Position numbers and translations under genes: made by a program | The notes under the pieces: model-generated | What the model saw: only the letters and a program-made list of their open reading frames with translations | Told to the model about the DNA's origin: nothing | Databases searched by the model: none | Shown: piece by piece, positions 42,339 to 49,749 of the stretch | Layout of the letters: each line of letters opens with the position of its first letter | Numbering within the stretch: the first letter of the stretch is position 1 | Source of the DNA: VRUE01 sp963774555 | GTDB lineage: Bacteria; Actinomycetota; Thermoleophilia; Solirubrobacterales; 70-9 | DNA length: 64,000 nt | Assembly: GCA_963774555.1 (NCBI GenBank) | Contig: CAVZFL010000001.1 | Location: 434,001-498,000, forward strand | Direction: 5' to 3'

Positions 42339-42583
42339 TCGCGGACTCGTTCGAGCTGTTCCCGCACCTGCTCTTGGGTGATGGGAGGTTCGTTCGGGTC
42401 CGGCGCGAGGGTGAGCAGGCCGTTCTCGGTTTCGATCAGCCCACGTTCCTTGACCGGCTTCGAGATCTCGATCTTGCCGTTGAATTCCTCGATTTCGAGC
42501 TCGTCCCCGGCGTTCAGGCCCATCCGGTCGCGGAGCACCTTGGGCACGACTATGCGCCCTGCCTTGTCGATGGTCACGTTCAT
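42323..42583 (-). CDS. AbrB/SpoVT-type antitoxin
   Basis: 86 residues from ATG 42583 (MNVTIDKAGRIVVPKVLRDRMGLNAGDELEIEEFNGKIEISKP), a swapped-hairpin AbrB DNA-binding domain, followed by an acidic/proline tail (APDPNEPPITQEQVREQLERVREW) that would bind the PIN toxin. It starts 17 bp after the hemC stop. Confidence 0.9.
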   Translation of the reverse strand: MNVTIDKAGRIVVPKVLRDRMGLNAGDELEIEEFNGKIEISKPVKERGLIETENGLLTLAPDPNEPPITQEQVREQLERVREWPRR

Positions 42584-42600
42584 GGCACCGAGAATACCAT

Positions 42601-43488
42601 TCAAGTGGCACTTAAATTCCATTTATCGGCTCTGTCGAGAAGATCGCGGGCGCTGGTGGCGAGCAGGCGCTGGGCGAGTTCGGCGCCGAGCAGGGTCGGC
42701 TCGGTCGAGTCCCCCTCGATCTCGTCGCGCAGCCACTCGCTGCCGTCGGGGAGGCCGACGAAGGCGTGCATCTGCATCCGGTCCGAGCGAGGGTCGGCCT
42801 TGGCGTGAACGCCCAGCGGGCTGTTGCAGGTCGCGTCCAGGAGCGAGACGACGGCGCGCTCGGCGGTCAGCTCGCGCAGCGCGGTTTCGTCGACCAGCGG
42901 GTCGACGGCCCGCATCGTCGCCTCGTCCTCGGTGCGGATCTGCAGCACCAGCGAGCCTTGACCCGCCGCCGGGGTCATCGACTCCTCCGGGAGCGGGAAG
43001 GAAATCTCGTCCGCCCGACCGAGTCGGCGCAGGCCGGCGACCGCGAGCACGATCGCGTCGAACTCGCCCTCGGCCAGCTTGTGCAGGCGGGTATCCACGT
43101 TGCCGTGCATCTCACTCACCTCGAGGTCGGGACGGGCGGCCAGCAACTGAGCCCTCCGCCGCAAGCTGGCGGTCCCGACCTTGGCGCCCTCCGGCACATC
43201 CTCCAGCGACGAGCCGACACCGACCCAAGCGTCCCGCGCGTCCTCGCGCGCCGGCACCGCGGCCAGCATCAGCCCCTCGGTCAGCTCCGCCGGCAGGTCC
43301 TTGGCCGAGTGCACCCCGATCTCGGCCTCGCCGTCCATCAGCGCCCGCTCAACCCCACGCACAAACCGCGCCTTATCCCCCACCTCACCATCAGAGGAAA
43401 CCTCGACCAGCTCAGCCCCGCCAAGCATCTCGGCGACCTGCCCGGCCTGCGCCAGGGCGAGGGCGCTCCCTCTGGTCGCGATCCTCAC
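42601..43488 (-). CDS. hemC: Porphobilinogen deaminase (hydroxymethylbilane synthase)
   Basis: 295 residues. Motifs: RIATRGSALALAQAG at the start, HSAKDLP, GTASLRRRAQLLA, HGNVDTRLHKL and the dipyrromethane-cofactor cysteine in LLDATCNSPLGVHA. Polymerises four porphobilinogens to hydroxymethylbilane, the substrate of the HemD half of the fusion encoded downstream. Its start overlaps the hemA stop (4 bp). Confidence 0.95.
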   Translation of the reverse strand: MRIATRGSALALAQAGQVAEMLGGAELVEVSSDGEVGDKARFVRGVERALMDGEAEIGVHSAKDLPAELTEGLMLAAVPAREDARDAWVGVGSSLEDVPEGAKVGTASLRRRAQLLAARPDLEVSEMHGNVDTRLHKLAEGEFDAIVLAVAGLRRLGRADEISFPLPEESMTPAAGQGSLVLQIRTEDEATMRAVDPLVDETALRELTAERAVVSLLDATCNSPLGVHAKADPRSDRMQMHAFVGLPDGSEWLRDEIEGDSTEPTLLGAELAQRLLATSARDLLDRADKWNLSAT

Positions 43489-44819
43489 TCGCCGCTGCGC
43501 TTGCGGCGCAGCTCGGTGACGTTGGAGGCTTCCTCGGCCTCCGGCTCGGTCTCGGCGTCTAGCCCGAACAACTCCCGCAGCGCGCTGACGTACAGATACG
43601 CCTCGTCGCTGCCGGCCGAGCGCTTCATCCTCAGGGTCGGCTCGTGCAGCAGCCGCGACGCAATCGCTTTCGCCATCGCGCTCAACCGCTCGCGGTCGGC
43701 CTCGCTGAGGTCCTCCCAGCGGCCGTCGTTCTCGGCCAGCACCCGGCGCACGACCTCGTCGGCGCGCTCGCGCAGGGCGCTGATCGTCGGCACCACCTCG
43801 AGCGAGGCGAGCCAGCGCTCGAAGCGGTCCTGCTCGGCTTCGAGGATGAGCTCGGCGCGCCGCGCCTCGGCCTCGCGGCCGCTGGCGTTGCGTTCGACGA
43901 TCTGCTGCACGTCGTCGATGTCGTGCAGGCTGACCGCGGCGACCTCGCGGCAGGCGGGCTCGATGTCGCGCGGCACGGCGATGTCGACCAGCAGCAGCGG
44001 CCGGCCCTCGCGGGTCCTCATCACGTCCTCCAGCTCGTCGCGCTCGACGATGTGGTGGGGCGAGTTGGTGGCGGAGACGACGATGTCGGCGTGCTCGAGC
44101 TGCTCGGGCAGGTCCTCGAAGCGGACCGCTGTGCCCTCGAAGCGCTGGGCCAGCCCGATCGCGCGGTCGTAGTGGCGGTTGGCGACGAAGACGCCGGAGG
44201 CGCCGCGGCTGACCAGGGCGCGGGCGACCAGCTCGGCGGTCTCGCCGGCGCCGACGACAAGCACGCGGCGGTCGGCGAGGTCGCCCAGCGTGCGGCGGGC
44301 CAGCTCGACCGCGACCGAGGGGATCGAGACGTTCTTCTCGCTGATCCCGGTCTCATCGCGGGCGCGCCCGCCTGCCGCGAGGGCGCCGCGGAAGAGGCGG
44401 TTGAGGATCGGCCCGGTGCCGCCCTCAACCAGAGCCAGCTCGTAGGCGCGTTTGACCTGGCCCTGGATCTCGGCCTCGCCGAGGATCATCGAGTCGAGCC
44501 CGGCGGTGACGCGGAAGAGGTGGCGGACGGCCTCGCCGGAGCGCAGCGAGTAGAGGTGGCCGAGCAGCTCGGTGGGCCGGATGTCGGCCTGGCGGGTGAG
44601 AACGCCGAGCGCGGTCGACTCGGCCTCGACCGGGTCGGAGACGACGAGGTAGAGCTCGGTGCGGTTGCAGGTCGAGATCGCCGCCGCCTCGTGGATGCCG
44701 GCGACCTCGGTCAGCTCGCGCAGGGCGCCGGCGGCGCGTCCCTCGGTCAGGGAGAGGCGCTCACGCAGGTCGAGCGGCGCGGTCTTGTGGGAGACGCCGA
44801 GGGCCAGCAGCTCGCTCAT
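43485..44819 (-). CDS. hemA: Glutamyl-tRNA reductase
   Basis: 444 residues from ATG 44819, overlapping the upstream stop (ATGA); the frame is open further upstream. Motifs: LGVSHKTAPLDLRERL, catalytic Cys in AISTCNRTELYLV, GEAEIQGQVKRAYELA, the NADPH loop VLVVGAGETAELVARAL and the C-terminal dimerisation helix. Reduces glutamyl-tRNA to glutamate-1-semialdehyde, the first step of the C5 heme pathway. Confidence 0.95.
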   Translation of the reverse strand: MSELLALGVSHKTAPLDLRERLSLTEGRAAGALRELTEVAGIHEAAAISTCNRTELYLVVSDPVEAESTALGVLTRQADIRPTELLGHLYSLRSGEAVRHLFRVTAGLDSMILGEAEIQGQVKRAYELALVEGGTGPILNRLFRGALAAGGRARDETGISEKNVSIPSVAVELARRTLGDLADRRVLVVGAGETAELVARALVSRGASGVFVANRHYDRAIGLAQRFEGTAVRFEDLPEQLEHADIVVSATNSPHHIVERDELEDVMRTREGRPLLLVDIAVPRDIEPACREVAAVSLHDIDDVQQIVERNASGREAEARRAELILEAEQDRFERWLASLEVVPTISALRERADEVVRRVLAENDGRWEDLSEADRERLSAMAKAIASRLLHEPTLRMKRSAGSDEAYLYVSALRELFGLDAETEPEAEEASNVTELRRKRSGE

Positions 44820-45043
44820 CAGGCGCTCACCTCCTCGCGTTCGGGGGCGGCCTGCTCGCCGTTGGCGCGGTTCTCGGCGAAGCCGGCAAGCTCGCGCAGG
44901 TCGCGCTCCATGCGCTGCAGTTTGCTCGCCATGATCGCGACGTAGACGACGATCAGGACGAGGAAGACGATGTAGGCGCCGGCGACGTACTTGCCAGCCT
45001 CGTCGAGCGGCAGGGCCGGGGCGGAGGCGAGCAGCCCGATCAT
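44819..45043 (-). CDS. CcmD-like small membrane protein
   Basis: 74 residues with one TM helix (GKYVAGAYIVFLVLIVVYVAIMASKL) followed by a charged coiled-coil-like tail (QRMERDLRELAGFAENRAN). Position between ccmC and hemA and topology fit CcmD, which assists heme release from the CcmABC complex. Overlaps both neighbours. Confidence 0.78.
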   Translation of the reverse strand: MIGLLASAPALPLDEAGKYVAGAYIVFLVLIVVYVAIMASKLQRMERDLRELAGFAENRANGEQAAPEREEVSA

Positions 45044-45765
45044 CCCGACACCTCCGGGGCGATCCGCGGCCGGCTGCCGGACACCGGCGCGTCGAGCGCA
45101 CGGCGCAGACGCTTGAGCTGGCCCGAGGTGCTCTTCGCGGTCAGCTCCAGCTTCACCAGGGTCACCCAGAGCAGGGCGATCGCGGACAGGCAGACGAGGA
45201 AGGTAAACATCATCGAGCCGGGCAGGCCGCCGTTGGCGGTGCCGAAGGTGCGCGGGTGGACGAGGCTCTGCGCCATCCGCACCGCGATGAAGTTGAGCGG
45301 CACGAAGGCGCCGGCGGTGACGGCGAAGACCGAGGCGTAGCGGGCCTGGCGCTCGGGGTCCTCGATCGCGTAGCGGAAGGGGTAGTAGGTCGCGTACATG
45401 AGGAAGACGATCAGGAAGCTGACCAGGGTCGGCTCGTCCCAGACCCACCAGTGCCCCCAGGAGGCCTTTGCCCAGATCGAGCCGGTGATCAGCACGGCGA
45501 CGCCGAAGATCACCGACATGTGGATCGAGACGTAGGAGTAGGCGTCCCAGCGGCGGTTGCCGCTGCGCAGGTGGGCGATCGCGAAGACGCCGCCGACGAC
45601 GAAGCCGACCAGCGCCACGATCGCCAGCGGCACGTGCAGGTAGAAGATCTTCTGGATGAAGCCCTGGTCGGCGTCGAGCGGGGCGTAGAAGAAGACCAGC
45701 GAGAGCGCGGCGGCGACGGCGACGACGGTCGCGATCGAGAGGGGTCTGAGTCCTTTGCCGTACAT
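45040..45765 (-). CDS. ccmC: Cytochrome c biogenesis heme-handling protein CcmC
   Basis: 241 residues with six TM helices and the tryptophan-rich heme motif WGHWWVWDEPTL, plus conserved His in KIFYLHVP and AQSLVHPRTF. CcmC presents heme during system I cytochrome c maturation. Confidence 0.93.
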   Translation of the reverse strand: MYGKGLRPLSIATVVAVAAALSLVFFYAPLDADQGFIQKIFYLHVPLAIVALVGFVVGGVFAIAHLRSGNRRWDAYSYVSIHMSVIFGVAVLITGSIWAKASWGHWWVWDEPTLVSFLIVFLMYATYYPFRYAIEDPERQARYASVFAVTAGAFVPLNFIAVRMAQSLVHPRTFGTANGGLPGSMMFTFLVCLSAIALLWVTLVKLELTAKSTSGQLKRLRRALDAPVSGSRPRIAPEVSG

Positions 45766-45795
45766 GCGTGTCTCGCGGGTGGGAGGGCCTGCGCG

Positions 45796-46491
45796 CTAGT
45801 CCTCCAGGAGGAAGTCGAAGACGGCGTAGCCGACCAGGAGGAAGATCAGATCGTATAGGGAGAGCACCGCCAGCCAGGTCCCGAAGCGGTGGTAACCGGG
45901 GCCGCCCAGGGCCAGCAGCGGCTCGCTGGCGCCGGTGGCGGCGATCATCAGCGGCACGACGAGGGGCAGGAGGACGAGCGGGCCGAGCAGGTCGCGGGCG
46001 CGCGAGTGGACCGCCATCGAGGAGATCAGCGTGCCGGTTGCGGCGAGGCCGAGGTCGGCGAGGAGGAGGACGAGGGCAAGAGGCGGCAGCGCCGCGGCCG
46101 AGTCGAGGAAGAAGAGGGCGAAGATCGGCACCACGATCAGCTCCAGGACGAGCAGGTAGGCCAGCAGCGCCGTCGCCTTGGCGGCGAAGAGGACGCTGCG
46201 GTCGATCGGGGCGAGCCGGATCGCGTCGAAGCCGCCCTCCTCGCGCTCGGCGACGAAGAGGCGGTTGACGCCGAGCAGGGCGGCGAAGAGCAGGGTCGCC
46301 CAGAGCACGCCGGCGGCGAGGCTGCCGGACAGCTGGGTGCGGTCGAGCCCGAAGCGGAAGATGACGAAGGTGGTGACGGCGAAGAGCCCCATCGCCGGCA
46401 GCGACTGCAGCGTCCGCAGCTCGGCCCGCAGGTCCTTGCCGAGGATCGTGGCGAAGGCGAGGCGGGAGGGGGTGGCCCGGGGAGCGTTCAT
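45796..46491 (-). CDS. ccmB: Heme exporter permease CcmB
   Basis: 231 residues from ATG 46491, overlapping ccmA by 4 bp. Six TM helices; segments LGKDLRAELRTLQSLPAM, LLGVNRLFVAEREEGGFDAIRLAPIDRS and LLGPLVLLPLVVPLMIAA are typical of CcmB. Works with CcmA and CcmC as an ABC-type complex. Confidence 0.92.
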   Translation of the reverse strand: MNAPRATPSRLAFATILGKDLRAELRTLQSLPAMGLFAVTTFVIFRFGLDRTQLSGSLAAGVLWATLLFAALLGVNRLFVAEREEGGFDAIRLAPIDRSVLFAAKATALLAYLLVLELIVVPIFALFFLDSAAALPPLALVLLLADLGLAATGTLISSMAVHSRARDLLGPLVLLPLVVPLMIAATGASEPLLALGGPGYHRFGTWLAVLSLYDLIFLLVGYAVFDFLLED

Positions 46492-47156
46492 GCCGGCACC
46501 GCCGTCCCGCCCGCTTCGAGTCGCAGCACCCGGTCGGCCTCGGCCTCCCAGCGCTCGGGGTCGTGGCTGACGACGACGCGGGTGCGGCCCTCGCCGGGGC
46601 CGATCAGGGTGCGGGCCAGCTCGCGGCCCTCGGCGTCGAGGTTGGAGTCGGGCTCGTCGAGCAGCAGCAGCTCGGGCTCGTGCAGGACGCAGCGGCAGAT
46701 CGCCAGCCGCTGGCGCATCCCGGCGGAAAGCTCGGCGACGCGCTCGTCGGCGCGGCGCTCCATGCCAACGGCCGCCAGCAGCTCCGCGATCCGCGCCTCG
46801 CCCGCCTCGCCGCGTACCCCGTGCAGGCGGGCGTGGAAGCGCAGGTTCTCGCGGCCGCTGAGGTCGCGGTAGAGCAGCGGCTCGTGACCGAGGAAGCCGA
46901 TCCGCCCGCGCAGCTTCCAGGTCTCCTCCGGGATCCGGCAGCCGAGTGCCCGCACCTCGCCGCCGCTCGGCCGCAGCAATGTGGCGAGGATGCGCAGCAG
47001 CGTCGTCTTGCCGGCTCCGTTCGGGCCCAGCACGAGCAGCGTCTCGCCCCGCGTCAGCTCGAGCCCGATCCCGTCGAGCGCCGTGCGTTCGCCGTAGTCG
47101 CGGCGCAGCCCGGCGAGGCTGAGCGCCGGTTCCTCTGTCGCCTGGCCGGCCTGCAC
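46488..47156 (-). CDS. ccmA: Heme exporter ATP-binding protein CcmA
   Basis: 222 residues from GTG 47156. Walker A GPNGAGKTT, Q-loop region GFLGHEPLLYRDLSGRENLRF, signature ELSAGMRQRLA (LSxGxxQR), Walker B LLLLDEPDSNLD and switch His in VVSHDPER. First gene of the ccmABC-ccmD-hemA-hemC-(abrB-PIN)-cobA/hemD operon, all with overlapping or very short junctions. Confidence 0.93.
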   Translation of the reverse strand: MQAGQATEEPALSLAGLRRDYGERTALDGIGLELTRGETLLVLGPNGAGKTTLLRILATLLRPSGGEVRALGCRIPEETWKLRGRIGFLGHEPLLYRDLSGRENLRFHARLHGVRGEAGEARIAELLAAVGMERRADERVAELSAGMRQRLAICRCVLHEPELLLLDEPDSNLDAEGRELARTLIGPGEGRTRVVVSHDPERWEAEADRVLRLEAGGTAVPA

Positions 47157-47210
47157 CGGGGGGATTGTGACCGTCTAGGCTGCCGCGGCACATCTCCCAA
47201 GGAGGAACGA

Positions 47211-47612
47211 ATGAGCAGGACCAGGAAGGCATGGGCGGTGCCGGCAGCACTCGCCGGTGTCGTAGCGGCGATTGCGATTCCGGCCATGGCGGCCGGACCG
47301 GGCCAGACCGTCAACGTGCCGACGACGCTGAAGATCAGCGCCTACGGCTACAAAGGCAAGGTCGTCTCGGGCAACTCGAACTGCGTCGCAGAACGCAGCG
47401 TGGTGCTCAAGCAGAAGGGCCACGGCGTGCTGGGACGGGACAAGTCCGAGGACAACGGCAGCTGGGAAGTCAGCCCCGAAGACCTCCACTTCAAGGGCCC
47501 CCTCCCCTACAAGATCTACGCCGAAGTGAAGCCCCTGACCCAGGCCACCGCCGGCCCGATCTACAAGTGCCTGGCGGCGACCTCGAAGACGATCACGATC
47601 AACGGCGGCTGA
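47211..47612 (+). CDS. Small secreted protein, unknown
   Basis: 133 residues, with a strong ribosome site (AAGGAGG). Signal peptide (AWAVPAALAGVVAAIAIPAMA), then a beta-rich domain with two Cys (SNCVAERSVVLKQKG..GPIYKCLAATSKTITI) that probably form a disulfide. Divergent from ccmA. No family recognised. Confidence 0.8.
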   Translation: MSRTRKAWAVPAALAGVVAAIAIPAMAAGPGQTVNVPTTLKISAYGYKGKVVSGNSNCVAERSVVLKQKGHGVLGRDKSEDNGSWEVSPEDLHFKGPLPYKIYAEVKPLTQATAGPIYKCLAATSKTITINGG

Positions 47613-47623
47613 CCCGGTACGGA

Positions 47624-47668
47624 GGTTGATCGCTCGCGGTACGCTTTGGAATCCGTGAGCGATCAACC
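47624..47668. repeat. Inverted repeat covering the methyltransferase start codon
   Basis: 12-bp perfect arms GGTTGATCGCTC (47624-47635) and GAGCGATCAACC (47657-47668), 21-nt loop. The likely GTG start (47655-47657) sits at the edge of the right arm, so in mRNA the start would be sequestered. Could be a translational control element or a 3' hairpin of the preceding gene. Confidence 0.75.
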
Positions 47669-48389
47669 ACCCCTTCTCAATGAGGTAGACACCTACGGCC
47701 CCGCCTACATGCGGGTCGCGGATCAGCTTGGCCGCTACGAGGGCAACGAGGAGGAGGCGCCGCTGGCGATTGAGCTGCTTGGCCTGTCTGTCGGCGACAG
47801 GGTGCTGGACGCGGGCTGCGGTCTCGGCCGTTTCGTCGCCGCTCTCGCTGACAACGGAATCGACGCGGTCGGGGTCGACATCTCCGAGATCGCGATCGCC
47901 GCAGCCCAGCGTGAGTACCCCGGCCCGACCTACCTGGTCGCCGACCTGATGCAGCCGCTGCCGCCCGAGCTGCGCGGTTTCGACGGCCTGGTCAGCCTCT
48001 CCTCGAGCTTTGGCTTCGGCGCGACGGTGGCCGAGGACGAGGCGATGCTGCGCGCCTACCACGACGCCCTGCGACCCGGCGGCAGGATGGCGATGGAGCT
48101 CTCCGACCTGGAGCGCTCGCGCTTCCGGCTCAAAACCGACGAGGGCGTGGTCGAGCGCGAGACCAACGGCGTCGCGGAAACGCTCGACGTCGACTTCTCG
48201 ACCGGGATGCTGCACGTGCACTACGTCTACGGCGACGACGTGGTCGACTCGCGCATCCGCATGTACGAGGCCGACGACCTGCAGCGGATGGCCGAAGCTG
48301 CCGGCTTCCACCACGTCGAGCACTACGGCAACTTCGCCGGCGGTCCCAAGCGCCCCGAGGACCGCCTCGTCCTCGTCGCCTCAGCATGA
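47655..48389 (+). CDS. SAM-dependent methyltransferase (class I)
   Basis: 244 residues from GTG 47655 (VSDQPPLLNEVDTYGPAYM); TTG 47646 is also in frame. Motif I VLDAGCGLGRFVAALA, post-I VGVDIS, motif II FDGLVSLSSSFG and motif III ALRPGGRMAMEL. Small-molecule substrate unknown. Confidence 0.88.
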   Translation: MSDQPPLLNEVDTYGPAYMRVADQLGRYEGNEEEAPLAIELLGLSVGDRVLDAGCGLGRFVAALADNGIDAVGVDISEIAIAAAQREYPGPTYLVADLMQPLPPELRGFDGLVSLSSSFGFGATVAEDEAMLRAYHDALRPGGRMAMELSDLERSRFRLKTDEGVVERETNGVAETLDVDFSTGMLHVHYVYGDDVVDSRIRMYEADDLQRMAEAAGFHHVEHYGNFAGGPKRPEDRLVLVASA

Positions 48390-48436
48390 GGTGCAACGTT
48401 TTCATTCCCTGCCAGGGGGACAAAACGTTGTACCTC
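48388..48436. repeat. Nested hairpin repeat, GCC-triloop family, copy 1
   Basis: Outer 15-bp stem (GAGGTGCAACGTTTT with AAAACGTTGTACCTC, one G-U), internal loop CATT/GGAC, inner stem CCCT-GCC-AGGG. It begins at the stop of the methyltransferase gene. Confidence 0.82.
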
Positions 48437-48447
48437 GGGAGGCGGGG

Positions 48448-49749
48448 ATGAGCGCAACGCCTTCATCCCCTGCCAGGGGGACAAAGCGTTGCACCGGTGT
48501 CGCGGTCGTGGTTGACGCCTACTCGACCGGGGCGCGGTTGGCGCCGCGGTTTGCCGCGGCCGGGATGCCGGTGGTGCACGTGCAGAGCAGCTCGGAGCTG
48601 CCGCGGTTCTACCTGCGCGGGTTTCAGGCCGGGGACTTCGTCGAGAACGTTGTCCACGAGGGGGACCTGGAGGTGACGGCGGCGCGGGTCGCGGCGCACG
48701 ATCCGGCCTTCGTCGTGGTCGGCGCCGAGCCCGGGGTGCCGTTGGCCGATGCGCTCAGCGAGCGGCTCGGGCTGCCGTCCAACGGCAGCGCGTTGAGTGC
48801 AGCGCGGCGCGACAAGAACGCGATGTCGGAAGCATTGCGGGCCGCCGGCCTGCGGGCCGCGGAAGCGCTGAAGACGGCGGACGCAGCCGAGGCCGTCGTC
48901 TGGGCGGCGCAGCGCGGCGGCGAGCCGGTCGTGGTCAAACCGCTCGACAGCGCCGGTACCGACGGGGTCAGCATCGCCGCCGACGCGGCGGCGATCGAAG
49001 CCGCCTTCGCCGCCAACCTCGGTCGTCCAAACGCTCTGCACGGCGCCAACGAGGAGCTGCTGGTCCAGGAGCTGCTGCAGGGCACGCAGCTCTTCGTCAA
49101 CTCGGTCAGCTGGGACGGCGTCCACCACGTCTCCGAGGTCTGGCGCGACAACAAGCTGCGCCGCGGCGCCAACTTCATCTACGACTACGAGGAGCTGCTG
49201 CCGCGCCACGGCGAGCAGCAGGACCAGGTCGTGCCCTACGTGGAAGCGGTGCTCGACGCGCTCGGCATCCGCTTCGGCCCGGCCCACACCGAGGTGATGC
49301 TGACCGCGACCGGGCCGGTTCTGGTCGAGTCAGGCGCCCGCATGCACGGCTCGGTCCCCGACGAGATCGTTGACCGCTGCACGCCCAGCCACCAGACGCT
49401 GACCGCCGAGGCCTACATGGACCCGGCCTCGGTCGCCCGCCGCGCCGCGCAGCCCTACGAGCTGGACGCCGGCGCCTACTGCGTGATGTTGATCTCCCAG
49501 CACGAAGGCCGGATCGTCTCCGACCTCGGCATGACCGAGATCGAATCGCTGCCCTCCTTCGCCGGCACGATCTCGATGCTGCGCCCCGGCGACCAGCTCA
49601 AACGCACCGTCGACCTCTTCTCCTGCCCCGGGATCATCTACCTGGTCGACCCGGATCGGGAGCAGCTCAAAACCGACTACGACCGCATCCGCGAGCTCGA
49701 CGCCGCGGGCGCCGTCTTCGAGGTCGAGCAGTTCGTCACTTCTTCTTGA
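48448..49749 (+). CDS. ATP-grasp ligase-like protein
   Basis: 433 residues from ATG 48448, although the first 14 residues (SATPSSPARGTKRC) are encoded by a hairpin repeat and the native start may be at VAVVVDAYSTG. ATP-grasp domain: PVVVKPLDSAGTDGVSIA, ELLVQELLQGTQLFVNSVS, HTEVMLTATGPVLVESGARMHG. Similar enzymes ligate amino acids or peptides using ATP. Overlaps the convergent aldehyde dehydrogenase by 14 bp. Confidence 0.87.
   Translation: MSATPSSPARGTKRCTGVAVVVDAYSTGARLAPRFAAAGMPVVHVQSSSELPRFYLRGFQAGDFVENVVHEGDLEVTAARVAAHDPAFVVVGAEPGVPLADALSERLGLPSNGSALSAARRDKNAMSEALRAAGLRAAEALKTADAAEAVVWAAQRGGEPVVVKPLDSAGTDGVSIAADAAAIEAAFAANLGRPNALHGANEELLVQELLQGTQLFVNSVSWDGVHHVSEVWRDNKLRRGANFIYDYEELLPRHGEQQDQVVPYVEAVLDALGIRFGPAHTEVMLTATGPVLVESGARMHGSVPDEIVDRCTPSHQTLTAEAYMDPASVARRAAQPYELDAGAYCVMLISQHEGRIVSDLGMTEIESLPSFAGTISMLRPGDQLKRTVDLFSCPGIIYLVDPDREQLKTDYDRIRELDAAGAVFEVEQFVTSS
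48452..48494. repeat. Nested hairpin repeat, GCC-triloop family, copy 2
   Basis: Tandem partner of the preceding hairpin: outer GCGCAACGC / GCGTTGCAC-like arms, internal CATC/GGAC, inner CCCCT-GCC-AGGGG. It lies inside the annotated start of the ATP-grasp gene. Inner-stem length differs by a compensated pair from copy 1. Confidence 0.8.

Noticed and set aside
46563..47210. N-terminal extension of the small secreted protein on the plus strand
   Set aside because: It is antisense to ccmA; the strong AAGGAGG site and signal peptide place the start at 47211.
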